Source: Physella acuta (Eukaryota > Mollusca > Gastropoda > Physidae). Taken from it: DNA of 64,000 bases. Under the pieces are notes generated by a model, which saw only the letters and a program-made list of their open reading frames with translations, was not told where the DNA came from and did no database searches. Of this stretch, positions 35,217 to 50,406 are shown piece after piece (position 1 is the stretch's first letter; every line of letters starts with the position of its first letter). The translations under genes were made by a program, and so were the position numbers. The DNA is taken from contig NW_026732779.1 of the NCBI RefSeq assembly GCF_028476545.1, positions 28,501-92,500 on the forward strand, written 5' to 3'.

Positions 35217-35907
35217 CTGTAAAGGAAATGTTTCAATATGTGTGGAAGAGTTAATCCGATAACTATGTTCATCATTGGTACGTTTTTAATGTACGGGTGT
35301 ATTTCAAATTGTTAGTTATAAAGAATTTATATACGTTTCTTCATCTAAATTCATTTTAAATAGTTATGTTCTTTATCATTCCTGTGGAGTATAGAAACAC
35401 AACCACACCTCTCCACCATAACCGGATTTACTCTAAATCCTCCAAGCTGGGCCCGAGACATTCCGGCAGCTTCTGCTTCACGGAAGAATGACCTTTTCAG
35501 GTCTGTTTAGGCACACCCACTTTATTCTTTTTTTTTTGGGGGGGGGGGGGGAATTGCAATCCAATACTTATTTGATGATGTTGACTGCTATGTTGTTCGG
35601 TGTATAAAGTGTAAACACCGGGTAAAATAATGTTCTATGAGAGTTGTCGCAAGCTTTTCTAGTTTCTATTGTACTTGGCTTTTAGCTCGTTGAATGTAAC
35701 ATTATCTCCACTATATAGCGCTTCATTTCGTAGCTAAAAACTAATGCATGAGCACAGGTCTTGTAATTAATGAGAATAAATTTAATGTGATACTTACCTT
35801 TTTTTTTAAATTTGAAATGTAAAATCTACACTACATATCTATTTGTCATAACTATACACACTGACTCAGAGACACATATACACGCGAGCACACATGCACA
35901 AAAACAC

Positions 35908-35936
35908 GAACACAAACACACACACACACACACATA

Positions 35937-36022
<86 letters not shown>
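35908..36022. repeat. Compound CA/TA microsatellite
   Basis: CA repeats passing into TA repeats. Confidence 0.95.
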
Positions 36023-36023
<1 letters not shown>

Positions 36024-36944
36024 TCGGTTAAAATAATAAAGATACTTCATATTTTAACACTCACCTGTAATGCTAATGATTAGCTATAGTGAACCATGAA
36101 AAGCAATTAATCTCATAGCAGACATAGCATCAGTGTTCATGGTTCACATTTTACCTTAAGAAGTGTAGTCTCTATTGATCAAAAACATATGCACATTTAA
36201 AAAAAAACATGGCGGTTAAACAAAGTAAAAAAATTGAATTGCTAAACACACTTTTGAAGGAAGGTTAAATCCACACACCATGTGCTACTTTAATTTTTGC
36301 ACTGCATGATTCTGCGTAAGTCTGGGTAATTGTAAGTTAAGAATATATTTTATAAGAAGATTAGTATGCACATGGCTAAGAAAGTCATTTTTAAAAAATA
36401 TTTTGTAACAGTATGGATGAAAGGATTGATGGATATAGGAGTTGTTTAGCAGTTGAAAGAAATTTCGAAATAGTAGCAACATTTCTATATATGCAACCTG
36501 TTTTGTTTTAAATATTCTAAATATCTTTCGGCTATTCTCGGAAGGATATAAGAGACTAGCTCATCCTTTCCGAGTTGAAATATATATTTATATAAATGTC
36601 TGCATCCTCCTACCTAAATAAAATAACTGAACATATAATTGTATGTGTTATATAAGTAGACCTTTAATATGATAACTTTTAACTTATATATGACCTTTTT
36701 TTTAAAAATCAGTTACTACTTACAATATTCTTTGTTTTTTTTTGGGTCGATGTAAGTGAATGATTAGAAATGCCAGATCTTTCTATGTGTTGCCAAACAT
36801 TCTCTTTCAAAGCGTTCTCACTAAATCTCAGTCAATCATCTCCAGTATAGCAGAGATTTATAGCACTTGGCAATTTTTCAAAAATAAGCTTTTAATAAAA
36901 CCTAATAACTGCAAAAACAATTATTATACTCGAAATTATCTTTC

Positions 36945-37360
36945 TATATATATAATTTTCTTCTTGGATACCCTAGAAAACACCAAGCTGTAAGCGCGCC
37001 TAGCCCCCCCCCCCCCCCACATGGTCTGGTGAGCTGTGGTTCACGCTAAATGTTTACAATCGTAGAGCCGTGTTTAGTGACGGCTATTAGGGGCAGATAA
37101 TTTAGTTTAAAACGATTTTAAACTTAGGGGAGGTAACTAAGAGGAGGCTGCTTTTCACGGGGGGGGGGGGGGGGGCAGGAGGGTAGGGTAGGGTAGGGGG
37201 AAAGGAGGGTGGGGGATTATTGTCCTTAACGACCTACTTATAATGTTTTAAAGCAAATATTTTCAGTGGCAGCATTGGTACTGTCGAATTCACAAATTAT
37301 GAATTACTGAAAAGTAGAAAATAAAACAACTAAATAGCGGCGTATGATACGCCGCGGGTC
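36945..37360. repeat. Dispersed repeat R1, copy 2
   Basis: Contains GGATACCCTAGAAAACACCA, GGTCTGGTGAGCTGTGGTTC, a poly-G run, GTCCTTAACGAC, AAAGCAAATATT and a GCGGCGTATGATACGCCGC palindrome at its right end. Opposite orientation to 9595-9982. Confidence 0.7.
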
Positions 37361-37374
37361 GGCTCGTATATATA

Positions 37375-37600
37375 TATAATTCTCTTCATGAGACCTTGCG
37401 GGACACCACCACCAAGTACGCGCGCCGATCGGCCCCCTCCCTCGCAAAAGACAATACCGCTAACACTCCACCCCACCAGTCTGGTGAGCTGTGGTTCACG
37501 CCGAATGTTTATAATAGTAGAGTCGGGTCGAATTAGTGACGGTTATTAGGAGCAGATAATTTAGTTTTCAAACGATTTGAAACAAAGGGGAGGTAACAAG
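37375..37600. repeat. Dispersed repeat R1, partial copy 3
   Basis: Repeats the GTCTGGTGAGCTGTGGTTCA, TTATTAGGAGCAGATAATTT and GGGGAGGTAAC blocks of copy 2 in the same orientation, then stops. Confidence 0.65.
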
Positions 37601-37789
37601 TTCTGCTTGATCTTTTCATTGTCTTCTGCAAAACTGTCGTCACTGTGTTTGTTTTTTTTTAAAATGTTTTTCCCTATAAAATAAGATTTTAGTGGTATCT
37701 GAGCTTTCATACTGTGTGTTTCGCCAACACAAGTTGTATAAACTAAAATAACCAGAGCCATGTCATTTCCAGCGTCTAGTTTATTTAAG

Positions 37790-38190
37790 GAGAACGCACA
37801 CGACTGACTTAACATACGAACACACTGTATTCAGCTACACTTGTTATTCTAAGCGGCAAGGTTTATATAGTCCCCACTCTACACCTGCAAACAGGATGTA
37901 ACCGGCATCTTTACCGAGCCTAAACGATTGAGTGAAGCGAAAGGCGTGACTCAGAGCAAACTATAAGAGAGCTTGTCAAATATTTACTGAACTTGCCAAA
38001 AATAGGCATGAAAGTGAAGAAAATGAAACAAGATTGTCAATGTCAGTGATTAATAAATGAGAGCTTAATTTGTACATCTTAATTTATAGTATCAGAAGTT
38101 GTTAGCCAGCTTTTACTCTAGGACATAGAAAGCCAACTAATTTTCCAGAAAACTGGATCTTGAGCTATTTTATCTAACGGCCTCCAGTGG
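37790..38190 (-). promoter_or_regulatory. Candidate promoter region of gene M
   Basis: On the minus strand TATAAATT at 38081-38088 is followed 20-40 bases downstream by a block (38041-38061) shared exactly with gene L. Further shared blocks lie on both sides (TACACTTGTTAT near 37835, ACTTCTGATA near 38095). The start codon is 2.8 kb downstream, with a splice acceptor just before it, which fits a non-coding first exon here. An ATG at 37815 opens an 84-codon frame within this region; I take it as part of the leader or chance. Confidence 0.5.
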
Positions 38191-38268
38191 TAAACCAAAG
38201 GCACTGCAAACTATTCTGGCGTTCAGGGCTAACTATCTAGCACCCTCACCACGTATATATACACACGT

Positions 38269-38273
38269 ATATA

Positions 38274-38354
<81 letters not shown>
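38269..38354. repeat. TA microsatellite upstream of gene M
   Basis: TA run just upstream of the candidate promoter. Confidence 0.95.
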
Positions 38355-38356
<2 letters not shown>

Positions 38357-39972
38357 GGTGGTATGGAGAGGGAGTTTTAAGCTAATTAGAAACACTTCTA
38401 GAAACACTGCACTTCCCCGTGTCTCTCAGTATCCACCCGAGCTTGAAATAATTTTTTACTGGTTGGGACATCGTATGGGCCATACCACTGAGGTGGAAAC
38501 AGCACTTGTGCTTACTTTTAGTGGCCCCATATTTTTTTTATAAGATAAATATAAAACAAAAGCTTTATTGTCTTTTCAAAATAAAAAAAAAATCAAAGAC
38601 TCATCATGAAAACGATAGTGGTTTTTTTTAGTGAAAAGGTAGTTCTCTGTCAAGGAGATAAAGTGTTTACATAAGCCAAAATGTTTTTTATAATAACAAA
38701 TCTTTTATTTTTGTCATCAATCAAATGAGTTGGTTGCATACTAATACTAGTATAAGCCTTATCCTGAAAAATCTAAATATCCTAAATAATCTGATGAGAA
38801 AAACTACCGCATAAATGACAATAAAAACCTTATCATCAATAGACAACACACCAACTATACAGACTACAATCCCTACTCCTAACAAGAGAAAATGCATATC
38901 CATAAAAAGTTAATGATAAATCGAACCCCTCCCACAAAACACAATAATAAAATTTAACCAACGTTATGAAACATCCTTTAAAAATTAAAAACTAAACAAA
39001 ATATATATTAAAAAATCACTTATATAACATTAAATTAGACATAAGGTATGAGGTAAAACGAATCACTTTAAAACAAAAAGATACAGCCAAAAAGTAACAC
39101 GTATACAATTTAATATAAGCTTAAAAAACATCCATGTAACATTTTAAAATCTTAATACAAAATTAATTTAAAAAGCGTTTTAATAACAAACTTTTGCAAA
39201 ATAGTGCCCTAAGAAATAGAAAAAAAAACTTCCTTAAATATGCAAATAAAAACAAAGCCACCAGACCTTGTCGACTATATAATGTAATAGTGCTAAAATT
39301 TGTATCTTTATACCCGTTGGTACTCATTAGCATCCCGAGCTGTAGCTTATTATTTGGACCTCTGTGCTGGTAATTAATACCGTCTTGTAAATTTATTGTC
39401 TTAATTAATTACTGTGCTCTTCATAAAAATGATGTTGATTTGTATTTATTTAAATACAAACAATAATGTAAAAAAATAACTGGAGGTTCAAATTAGTAAA
39501 TGTAATGTTTTTAATAAACTAATTATAAATGTTAGCTTAGAAATCAACAAAAAGGTCAAACATGCACCTTAATTACTATAGTGATAAAGTCAAATAGGAG
39601 GTTAATTTTTGAAATATATGGTTTAAGATAAAAAAATTAAGTAATGAAAATAAATCAACTTTTTTAGTAGCTAGGGCAATTGAATTATAATGATTCGTGT
39701 AAACAATAGTCTCCAATAGTGGTTTTTTTTTTTAAATTGGGCACTCTTTTTGGTGCTTAAATATTTAATTGTGGGATATGTTGAAATTTAAAAATTCATT
39801 ACTTTTAAAAAAAATATCTGCACTCATTGATCTAATTTCTTGATAGTAAAAAGTTAAACTGCTCTGTAAAGTTTTAGCAGATATTCATTAGTCTATGTGT
39901 GTTTATGCAAAAGAACCTACGCTTTGAAAACATCTTTTTATTTTAAATTTATTGAATTTTATCGTCGTCCAT
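38355..39972. other. Spacer between gene R stop and gene M promoter
   Basis: No gene supported; AT-rich, holding the gene R 3' untranslated region (signal-like AATAAA motifs on the minus strand around 39940). Confidence 0.55.
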
Positions 39973-40124
39973 TTACTTGCTTTTAACTGCACTGATAGAA
40001 TTTTGATAATCATCAACGCTGGTAACTTGATAGTTTTTGGAGTCAGGTATTTCTTGATAGACATCTTCATTGCTTGCTGGCTGGTTGACATGTTCTGGTT
40101 CACGGATAACTGGAGTCATCTTAT
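39973..40124 (-). CDS. Gene R last exon, end of tail
   Basis: 152 bp ending in TAA. EDVYQEIPDSKNY and DDYQNSISA match VYDEISDYNNY and KYQNQP of gene M. Confidence 0.85.
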
Positions 40125-41983
40125 CTGTTTTACAATAAAAATTTCGTTTTGGATATTTAAAACGAATAGGCTTACACTTTAGTAAAATTTTGAATTTCTT
40201 CAGTTAACTACCATCTCAAATATTCAACTTTACAAAAGTTATTTGAGATAATGTTTATCAAAGAAAAGACTCCCAAAAAGTTATCATTACTAAATTGTCT
40301 AATTACTCATTCTACATATGTTAAATAAATATCTACATCATCTGTAAGGTGCTGGAACTGATATTTGTAATCCTTGATATTTGAAGATATTTGAATAGAA
40401 AATCATTAAGATGTGTAAATGTAAGTAGCTTTACAAACATACCATTAGCAATACCATAAAGATGATCATCTTGAAAAGTTCTGTTTAAAGTATTATAGAG
40501 AGGTGCTTGTCTCCTCATAGCCTCTGACTTCTTATTTCTGTGGTGTCGTTTTATACAAACGACAGCAACAATGCTTATGATTATAATACACAGAAGTCCA
40601 AGACTCAAACCAACAGCAAGTGCGGTGTAATTCGCCTCTTCATCTGATAATAATAGTTAAACAATACTTGCAATATTGGTTCAAAAAAGAAAATTCAAAT
40701 AATATTTTAAACTTTTGTTCAAATGAAGTAATAGCAATGAAAATACTAAACCTTGAAGGGAGAAGAACATAAACTGCAGTATGTGAAAGAAAGAATAAAG
40801 AAGAATAAAACACAATAAACCATTTCAACTCATAATACAGCTTCTTGGAGAAATTGGAAGATACATATAGAAATAATCTACTATGCATATGAATTTACAA
40901 ATAGCATACCTTTTGTGGCAACTGTTTCTGAAGATAATGAAACACAACCAGCACTGTTACATTCTAGAACAAGAATTCTGTTAATAAAATAAAAAATAAT
41001 TACTCTTTAGAAAAATTATATTATATAATTATAAATTAATGATGTTTTTACAATTAAGAAATCTCATTGAACATAAATGAAATGAGATATCGAACGTTTT
41101 AATGGAAAAAATAAGGATTAAGTGGTTGCTCTTATAGCTAGTTTAATAAAAAAGAATTAGCTTCATTTTAGTTATACCGTCTTATATGTCTTATATGTAG
41201 ATACTATATATTTATTGAATTAAAAAAATGTACAATCAAAGCCAGAATGATATAAAAAAATGTAGCATATTAAAAAGAGACTAAAGTAATAATGCATATC
41301 AAACCCTTTAATCGTCTTCTAATTAAATATAGTAATTATAATGTACCCGAATAGTTAAGTGGGACTAATAGATAACACTATTAATTACAGCCGGTTGTAT
41401 ACTATGTACTCATTCTACATAAGCTGGAATGTAAATTTTATAATACATGGCATCCATTTTACAAATGATAGAAGAATACATTTGTAAAAGGTAAAATAAT
41501 TTTAGGAAATATTTTAGGAAACACAGCAAAAGTTTTAAAACAGTGATACGTTTAGACATGTACGTAATATTAGGGACGTATTATTTAAAACGTATATGAA
41601 ATGGTTTTAATTATCATAGGTTGATCAGTGTGAAATATTTCTCGAAGTTTTTTGATGCTAGCATTTTTACAATACTTGTACACAATTGCACTTTTTTACT
41701 TAAAAATTTTCAATTTAAGACTATTTTAGATTAATAGACACGTGTAATTTATTAAATTAAAGTGGAAAAATTACTTGAATTTTGTACTAGATGGCAGAGG
41801 TCCATTGCAGTAACCTGTATCCCCAATTTCACAAGTGGTGTCACGTCCAATAATATAATTAACAAACCGGTCTTGAGACACTGATGGAAGTTATCACACT
41901 TTAAGTTCTAAATTTTAAGCTATGTTAAAACAAATAGTGTACTGCGATTTGCAAATCCGACTTTTAATAATAAAAATATTTGA

Positions 41984-42048
<65 letters not shown>

Positions 42049-45000
42049 CTAACAAATGCTTGCTTCTATAAATATGATTTCTAGCCCTGGTGACAATGTT
42101 AACAAAAATATAATGTTATGAGTAGGACACATACATCTAATGGATGCCAAAATCAAGAAATGATAAATGTAAATATCAATGATTAAAAAAATTGTGAATA
42201 ATGTTTTTTTTTTAAATAATAAAATAAAAATGTTAAAAAAAATAAATCAATAGCGAATCAATAGTGAATATTGACTATTTTTTATAATGTCTGTTATGCT
42301 AGAAAATGATATAAAAATATCACATGAAAAGTACCTCTCAGTTGGTTCAACCAATCTAATGGTGTTGTTCGATATCCAATAGTAAATCCAGATTTTTTAG
42401 CTTCTGACCACGTACTGTTTATAATTGCTTCAATTGATCGTTTTCTTTTTCCTTAATTCCAAAAACTTTAGTTAAATAATATAAACGCTTCAATAATTGT
42501 TTTGTAATAATATATCTGTAAGTCAAAGAAACTACCATACATTTTGCTGTTTTATGTATTTTAGTATTTACCAGAATGAAAACAGTTAGAATATACTGAG
42601 CATACAGCCAGCAACAAAATCTGTATTCTACCCTGTGTTTCACTAGCCACACAATCTCTGCAAATGGTAACTTCTAATTTGGTTTCCGAGGTACTTAACA
42701 TTTTTACTGTATCCGTTGCCAAAGGGAAAGGTACTATAGAAAATAAATGAAATATCTCATACAGCAATGAAGGATATCAACTTATTGGTTGAAATTTTGC
42801 GTTTAATATTTTAAATGTTTGTTTACTTTTGTTTAACTCATTTAGTAAGCTTTTAAATTGTATAGGATAAGGTGTCCCATAAAATGTAATATTGTGTTAT
42901 TTTAAAATAAAACTCGCGTAGTTGAAAACAGCATTTTTTTATTTTTTGTAATATTTGGTAAGTTTTTTTTAAATGGTTGGTATGAAATTTGGTGTATTAA
43001 TAATCTACTCCTAGCAATGTTAGCATCCCCTTGCCATTTTTATTATTTGAAAGTAAATTATTGTCATCTAAGCGCTATATTAGTTTAAAGATTAATGCAA
43101 AAATAGGTGTAGACTACATAAATACACTAGATTTTGATTATTGAAAAATCATTTCAATATTTATACAGGATTTGCAAAGAATTAAACTCATGAATGCAAT
43201 GTTAAAATTAACGAAAAAAGCAAATAAATGAATAGCAAAAGTTAGGCCAATTTTAGTTAACACTTATTAAACCAAAGTGATTTTAAAATATGAATGTATA
43301 ACCAGCCCCATGAAAGAATAACTCGCTTTGTCGTCCCCAATTTCTAACTATTTAACATTTTGGCTTTCGTGTTAGCCCTTTCCAAAACGTTATAGTATTT
43401 TACCTCGATCAAAATTAATTTTTTAGAACATTTTACAATATTCTGGAATTGGTCTAAACCCCTTTGTGTCACACCTTGCGGATCGGGCCGCCAGCCCCAG
43501 CTTTGTGATACTACTGATCACAATATAAATATTTTTTAAAAAATGGAATCCTACATTTTACGGGAACATAAAAGTTATAGCCTCCTGAAAAGACTCCTGA
43601 AAATTCTTTGTTAATTGTTGCTACCTGCAGAAAATAATTCATCTTAATTTAAATAGATCTAATTACGTAAAATTATTTTATTTCTAACGATTATTTTTGT
43701 GAATAAAAACTATATAGTAATTCTTAAAATTGTGAATGGTTTTAAAAGAAATAGTGAAACCACCTATTTTTACAACAAAAAGCATACTTCAACTGAATAA
43801 TTCCTTTCAACTCTGACATCTGTTAGCAGTTGTTTTGTCACTTCACACGGATTTTCACTCTCTTGTGTTCTATCGATGCTTTGAAAAAGAATCATATCTG
43901 GCTGTAATAAAAATTGTGTAAAAGGGTTCAAGGCTGTGTTTTGTATAAGCTATTAATTTCAATTATCAAATGTTCGAAAAGATTATTTTTGAATTATAAA
44001 CGAATAGTTTATATTCTAACCTATTCCTTTATACTCTACTATTAAAAAATTAAAAGGTTTATTTGGACATATCTTACCACTCCACCGACATTACCCTAAA
44101 ATCATTAATATTATTATCTGATGCATAATAATGAACTATCATTAGACTATTATGCCAGAGATATCTGCATGTTTACAATTCCACGTTTTAGAAATATAGA
44201 TTGATTTATTTTGTTTTTATTACCTTGAAATGATGATTGTATTAAACTGTGGATTCTCTAGAAAATTATCCACTTTGATTTTGAAATGTGTAAAACTTGC
44301 AATTTACCATAAATTGTCTAGAATTTAATATTTTCTTTAATAAAAGTAAAACTTACATCATTACCGTCAGCCCTCAAAAGTATTTTTTTAACTGTATATT
44401 TCACGATAATACCATTCCTTTCTTTTTCTTCAGGGCAGTTGATTGAAATAGTAACTTTAGTGGCTACGATAGGATCAACTGTAATGTTAAAAGTTGCTAA
44501 CCCTGGAGCTGTTTTGAAAATAGAAATATTAAGAATTTCAAATGTTAAAAATGTTGAAATTTTTGAATAAAGCTTTATAAGTAGTAGATAGTAAAATGTT
44601 AGTAAATTAAGTAAGCTCGTCACTTTTTTTTTCTTCAAGACGTTGTTAGCCTAGGTTTAGTTTACATACTAGGATGTTACACTTGTTTACAATTCAGGAG
44701 CGAAAGATACCTATAGCAAACAAACAACATCATTTTATCTAGTTACATGTTTAGAAATAAGTAACACCCGTATCAGCAGCACACTCTAAAAACCACTCAG
44801 CACGAATTTGACCTTTAAATAGATAGAAAAACTCTTCTTAACTAAGTACTTACGTTTCATAAAAGTTTTTTTACTTTCTACTTTAGGTGAACTTTGACCT
44901 TCACTTGTGTTTGCTGTAACTGTTACCTTGTAATCCCAATAACCCAGAAGCTCAGGGAAATTGAAGAAGTTTTTATCATAACCTAAAAATAAAAAATAAA

Positions 45001-48000
45001 GCAATTGTATGTTAGCCCCTTTAAAATAATTCATAACACTTCATATAACTCAGGTTGCAATTGTGCATTCGGGCTGTTCTTGTTGACAGATTTTGGCTAC
45101 TAAAGCTAGTTAGATAACTAGAAAAAAATATCTTACCAACAACTTCTTTAGTATCTTTAGCGGTGTAACTGTCACTACTTAAGCTTATTTTCTCCTCTAG
45201 TTTAACAGTGTAATTTGTAGGTCCAGTAAATCTTCCAGGTATCCAAGTTACATTTAATCCAACTTTATCTGCATCCCTTGTAGCATTTAGACTTACACTG
45301 ATAAGATTACTTGCAGCTGTCATCAAATTTAAACATTAGTTTTTCCAAGTTTCTAATAGGGTCTACATTTATTTACATCATAACATTCCTTTTGAGAGGA
45401 ACGGAGAAATGAACTTAAAGATTGTAGAACGTTTTATTTGTACCCACTACTGTTGATTTTAAATTTAAGAAATGTAAGTTATATTTCATATATTTCATCT
45501 TTATTTTTAAATAAAGTACATTTTGAATGAACAGACATCAAAATTATTTTCCATAACGTCATCCTTATTAATTTACCCTAAATTATTTACCAGACCCTGC
45601 ATTTTATAAGGCATGACGGAATGGAATATAAAAACATTTTTTTTTAAGTTTTAAAATTTATAATCAGCTAATTTTTATTTTCACAGCTCGATGTAGACAC
45701 AATTTAAAACAATGTTTTGATAAAAAATAATTTACCTCTTCCCAATATACATGCATCAAATTTGTATCATATGTGGTTTTCTCATAGCAAAAACAACTAT
45801 ATTAATAACTAGTTTGTTGAAAAACAAGAAATTATCTCCCATGCATTAGTTAAGAAATTATTTTTTTTACTGTTTTAGGGGATGGATAATTAATTATAAA
45901 ACAGAGAAATAGAAGTCTTATGAAATAAGATGACAAACGTGAGGAAGATATAAACACACGGTGTTCTTCCTCTTCGTTATTAATATACCTTCCAGAGGGT
46001 TCGAACTCGAGACTTTTTTATTTTCGAATTTAACAACCATTAGCTTTGCCGACTCGACCATGCCTCGAACACAATTAAGTATACATGTCACAGGTTATGC
46101 GCCATTGAGGCCGTTAACTGCTTTTCTTTTTTAATTTGCTTCCACAGCCTTTGTCCAACCAAGAACAAACTACAAGGCAGTTGTTTGATATTGGAGTTGT
46201 CTCTCCTAGAAGAGGAGTCGTCCCCAGCTAGCGAGCCTCATCTGCCCGAGGGTTTGAACTCAAGACTTTTCGGTTGAGCAACATTGAGCTTTACCGACTC
46301 GACCACGCCGACCCCCACACATGGTGTTGATCAGCGTAGGTCTTATTAAAAATTAAAAATATTAAAAATATTGTAAACTATAAATTCTTTTTAAATATTT
46401 CATATATTTTTTTCAATACATTCATTGTAATTTTTTGCCGTTTTAACATTTAGCATTTTCAACATGTAGAACTTTTAGGATTAGCATTTTCTTTATTGAG
46501 CATTTCTAAATTAAGTATTTAAAAGTAAACATATATGTACATTTAAATAATGAATAGCTATATAGATTGTTAATTTTGCTATATGCAAAAATATAATGCA
46601 GGTTGTTAAAGTAGTAGCCTATACAAAAATAAATAATTAAAGATTCATTATATTTTGTATGGATGCTGAATGTATGTGTGTTAAGGATCAGTCTAAAGTT
46701 AATATTCGTACACAAAAATAATTTTTTGAGGATTACATAAATGACAAAGCAGTCTATTACTTATAATTTAAAACCTCTAGTTATCAAAGATCTTACACAA
46801 ACTCCATTGAATAAAAATTATTGTAAAAATAATGGTCTGTTCATTACAGCAATACTTACGCGCAATTCTGGTAGTAAAAGATTGACTTGTCTGCTTGCCT
46901 TGTCCAGCATCATTGTATGGTAACACTACCACGGTGTAGTTGGTGTAAGGGTCCAACTTAGAGATATCCACTGAGATGGTCGAGCTATGGCTATTCAAAT
47001 CATTTTGCGTGTAGTTTTTCCTAGTTATTTCAGATTGTTGGCATTTATCAGGAGTAGCCAAATTTTGCTAAAAGTATGAAGAGAATAAATTTCAGATAAA
47101 ATTTATTAGACTCTAAGTTTGGAATTAAAATCTAGAAGGAAATTAGAATTTAAAAGAATAAAAAATCAGAATATTTATTATTAAACATATTAGTATGAAG
47201 ATTTCTAAAATTAAATAGCAAATTTTTTATTTTTTATTTTTATTAACAGTTTTTTTAAAGTTTACTATTGGCCTACATATTTCATGGTTTAGTTGATTTC
47301 ATCTTTGAAGAACCTTTGTTTGGTCATGATTGCATTACAGCTATATTATTCCTGTAATTAAATTTACGGATCTGAATAATCTCACAAGTAATGTGATTTG
47401 TAAAATAAAAAAGGGCTAGACGCCGGTAGCAGATTATTAAAAAATCGTACATATTTGTTGATAAATAATAATCTTTTTATATCTCTACACTGGCCAGGAA
47501 AATTATTTGCTTTAAAATACAGAATTCGAGTAACCATTGTGACTTTTTCATCATGATTAGAAAAACTGTTAATAACAGTATGTGTACTATGTTTACATAT
47601 TTACTCACCAGACCACAGTCCATACACCCCACATAGTAAACCTGCAAACATGAGTGATTGCTGTGAGTCACATACAAAACATATCCTGTGATGTTTCCAT
47701 TGGGATTGTTCGGCATCTGCCAGGTAACAATAACTGTGTCAGCTGTGATATTTTCAGCAGGTATTTGCAGGTTTGATGGCTCATCAAAAGCTTTATGAAT
47801 AAGTCGGTATTGATTTGTTATTGGTAAATTTAAAGAGATAAAACGCCGTTATATTTAGATTTTGATTAGATAATATGTCATTACGTTCATAATTGTGAAA
47901 CATTTGATGTCAAACTAGGTACTATATAATTGTTATAGCAGAGAAATAAATGATAGAGTTAAATAATAAGTAGTGTGTAGCATGTTGTAGAATAGACACA

Positions 48001-50340
48001 TGTGCATTTAAATAAAAAAATTAACAAAATTGAATTCTGCCTTTCTTGCATTTTCAGGAAGTGGATGACACACTGTCCACTCATACTTGCTAGACTGTCA
48101 GTTGACACAAAAAAATAAGACCAAAGTGTAGGAAACCAGAAACTTGTTTTTTCTTACTAGCTTTGAACTCTAAGTTTACAAAGCACACTGTGACTGATTA
48201 GCGCGTGCTCTGGTTCTATTTTTGATAGTATATTTTCTATTTTTCTGTTCCGGTTAGATTCACCTCGTAAATTATGATAAATGCTTTAAGTATTATAAAT
48301 GCATAGCTTATTTTCACAGTTAATCTTGTTTTTAATAATTAACGTATAATTTAATAAATACATTACTTATTCTTACAATTAACTTTGTTTTTAATAAGTG
48401 ACGTATAATTTTAAAATAGTTGTCACGTAGTTATGTTTTGTGTTAATTACAACAAAGATTTATGCCTTATACGGCACTACTAGACACTCACGGATAAGTA
48501 GATGTAGTATACAATGTTTTAGTCACTTGAAAACTGATATATGTGTTAGATTTTCTTCACTATAATTTAAATTGTCACAACTATTTTAAATAGTAAGATT
48601 TATTATTACTGTTTAGATATTGATCTGAACCTGTTATTGTAATTAATAGCTAAATTATTGCAGTCGTATTTAACCTATTTAGTTTTTTATTTTAGAGTTA
48701 TACGTAGCGCAATAGATTAAGGTTAGCTTTTTATTTTCACTTCTAAATCGCTTACAAGTTGCGAGAAGCACTATCTGGTATGTGTATCGAATACATTTAT
48801 ACGCAGTTCGCCTAGTGTTTGTACAGTTCAATTCTGTGTCTTTCTCTAAATCACCCGCAAGCAAGAACTAAACCTCACTGACATCATATCACCTACCTAG
48901 TGAGGAGTTTTTTAAACTAATATTTTTTTATAATATTCGAACAATGATGTTACCGGATTATCAATACCTTACAAATTATTGAAATGAATTGAAAGTTATT
49001 TAATTCATTTTAGAAATGAACCATTCAGATGATATAGTAACAGAGCTTTCAAAAGGCGGATTTCATAGCTGTCAATAAAACCTTCTTATTGCATCTATAA
49101 TAAAATAAAAATAGATCTATGGATGCTACTTACGGCTTGCATATGTTGAAAAAGTGCCAGTTGTTGTCTCACTCACGTTTCCTACAGTGTTTTGTGCTGT
49201 TATTTCATACGAGTAGATTCTCGCTGGGGTCAGTTTATTCGATACAACAGATGGTGTGGTGTTGCTCAAAGTGTCTACAAGACCAGTGTTGTTCTTTATA
49301 ACAAATGTATAACTTGCTACATTGCCTTCCGATGCACCAAAATAAATTATGTACTCGTATGGTCCGTTGGTTGTAGTATTTGATAGTTGTGTAACATTAT
49401 AAACATATCCTGGCTTCCCAGGATCTGCCAATTTAAAAAAAAAACATTATTAAAACTATTTTATACTGTAAAAATTTGCAACTGCTAGTTTTACATTCAT
49501 TAAACAGCATACACTTATATATAAATACAATAAAATTAATTATATCTCTTTATGAGAGTTTTTATTGTTTAAATTTTTGTTGCACAGAGAACACAGATTT
49601 TAAGATCATGCTCAGTAAAAATAAAACAATGTTTTGTTTATTATTTCATGGGGCAGACCTTAAAACTTAATGCATCTATTCATTTTAATAAAAAAAAAGC
49701 CAATTAAAGACATGGAGAAATATAAATAACATGTTTTAATGAAATCTTTTCTCCTCTATAGTTGAGAGATATAGAGAGTTACTAAACCTAATAACAACAA
49801 ACTTCAGATTTTCGTAAACAGATGTCTGGTCCTTATATTGGACATTAGATTGCTTGAAAATTTTTACAAACGCCATCTACGGAAAGTAACACGGTAAAAC
49901 TACATTGGAAAAGAAATGCCAAATCGCAAACGGGGATGAATCGGACACATCTTGTACAAAACGATACACCGCAAGACAGGCAGTAGATTGGAATCTGCAA
50001 GGAAAGAGAAAAAAGTGGAGGCCAAAATAAACTCGGAAAAGATCACTTGTAACAGAAGCGGGAGCTGCCGAAATGTCGTGGACCAAATTTGGAGGGATTC
50101 CCTTGAAACCAAGTAATATGCAGAAGTGTGGTTGCATCCCTAAGCTCTACAAGTAAACGATGATGATTACATCCTTTCAAAGACAAAGTTTATAAATATT
50201 AGACAACCTTAAAAACTGCATCCACACATGGCTAAGAAAATAAAAAAGTAAATTGAGAGAACTAAAAATGTCTTTGTGTGTGACTAAAATCAAAAGCTTT
50301 GTCATATTCGTACTTCACAGACAGAGGAAAAACCTTGAAT

Positions 50341-50406
<66 letters not shown>

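Noticed and set aside
37561-37815. 84-codon minus-strand frame with a hydrophobic stretch, upstream of gene M
   Set aside because: Only a part aligns with the region upstream of gene L and the frame is not kept there, so it is treated as leader or chance sequence.
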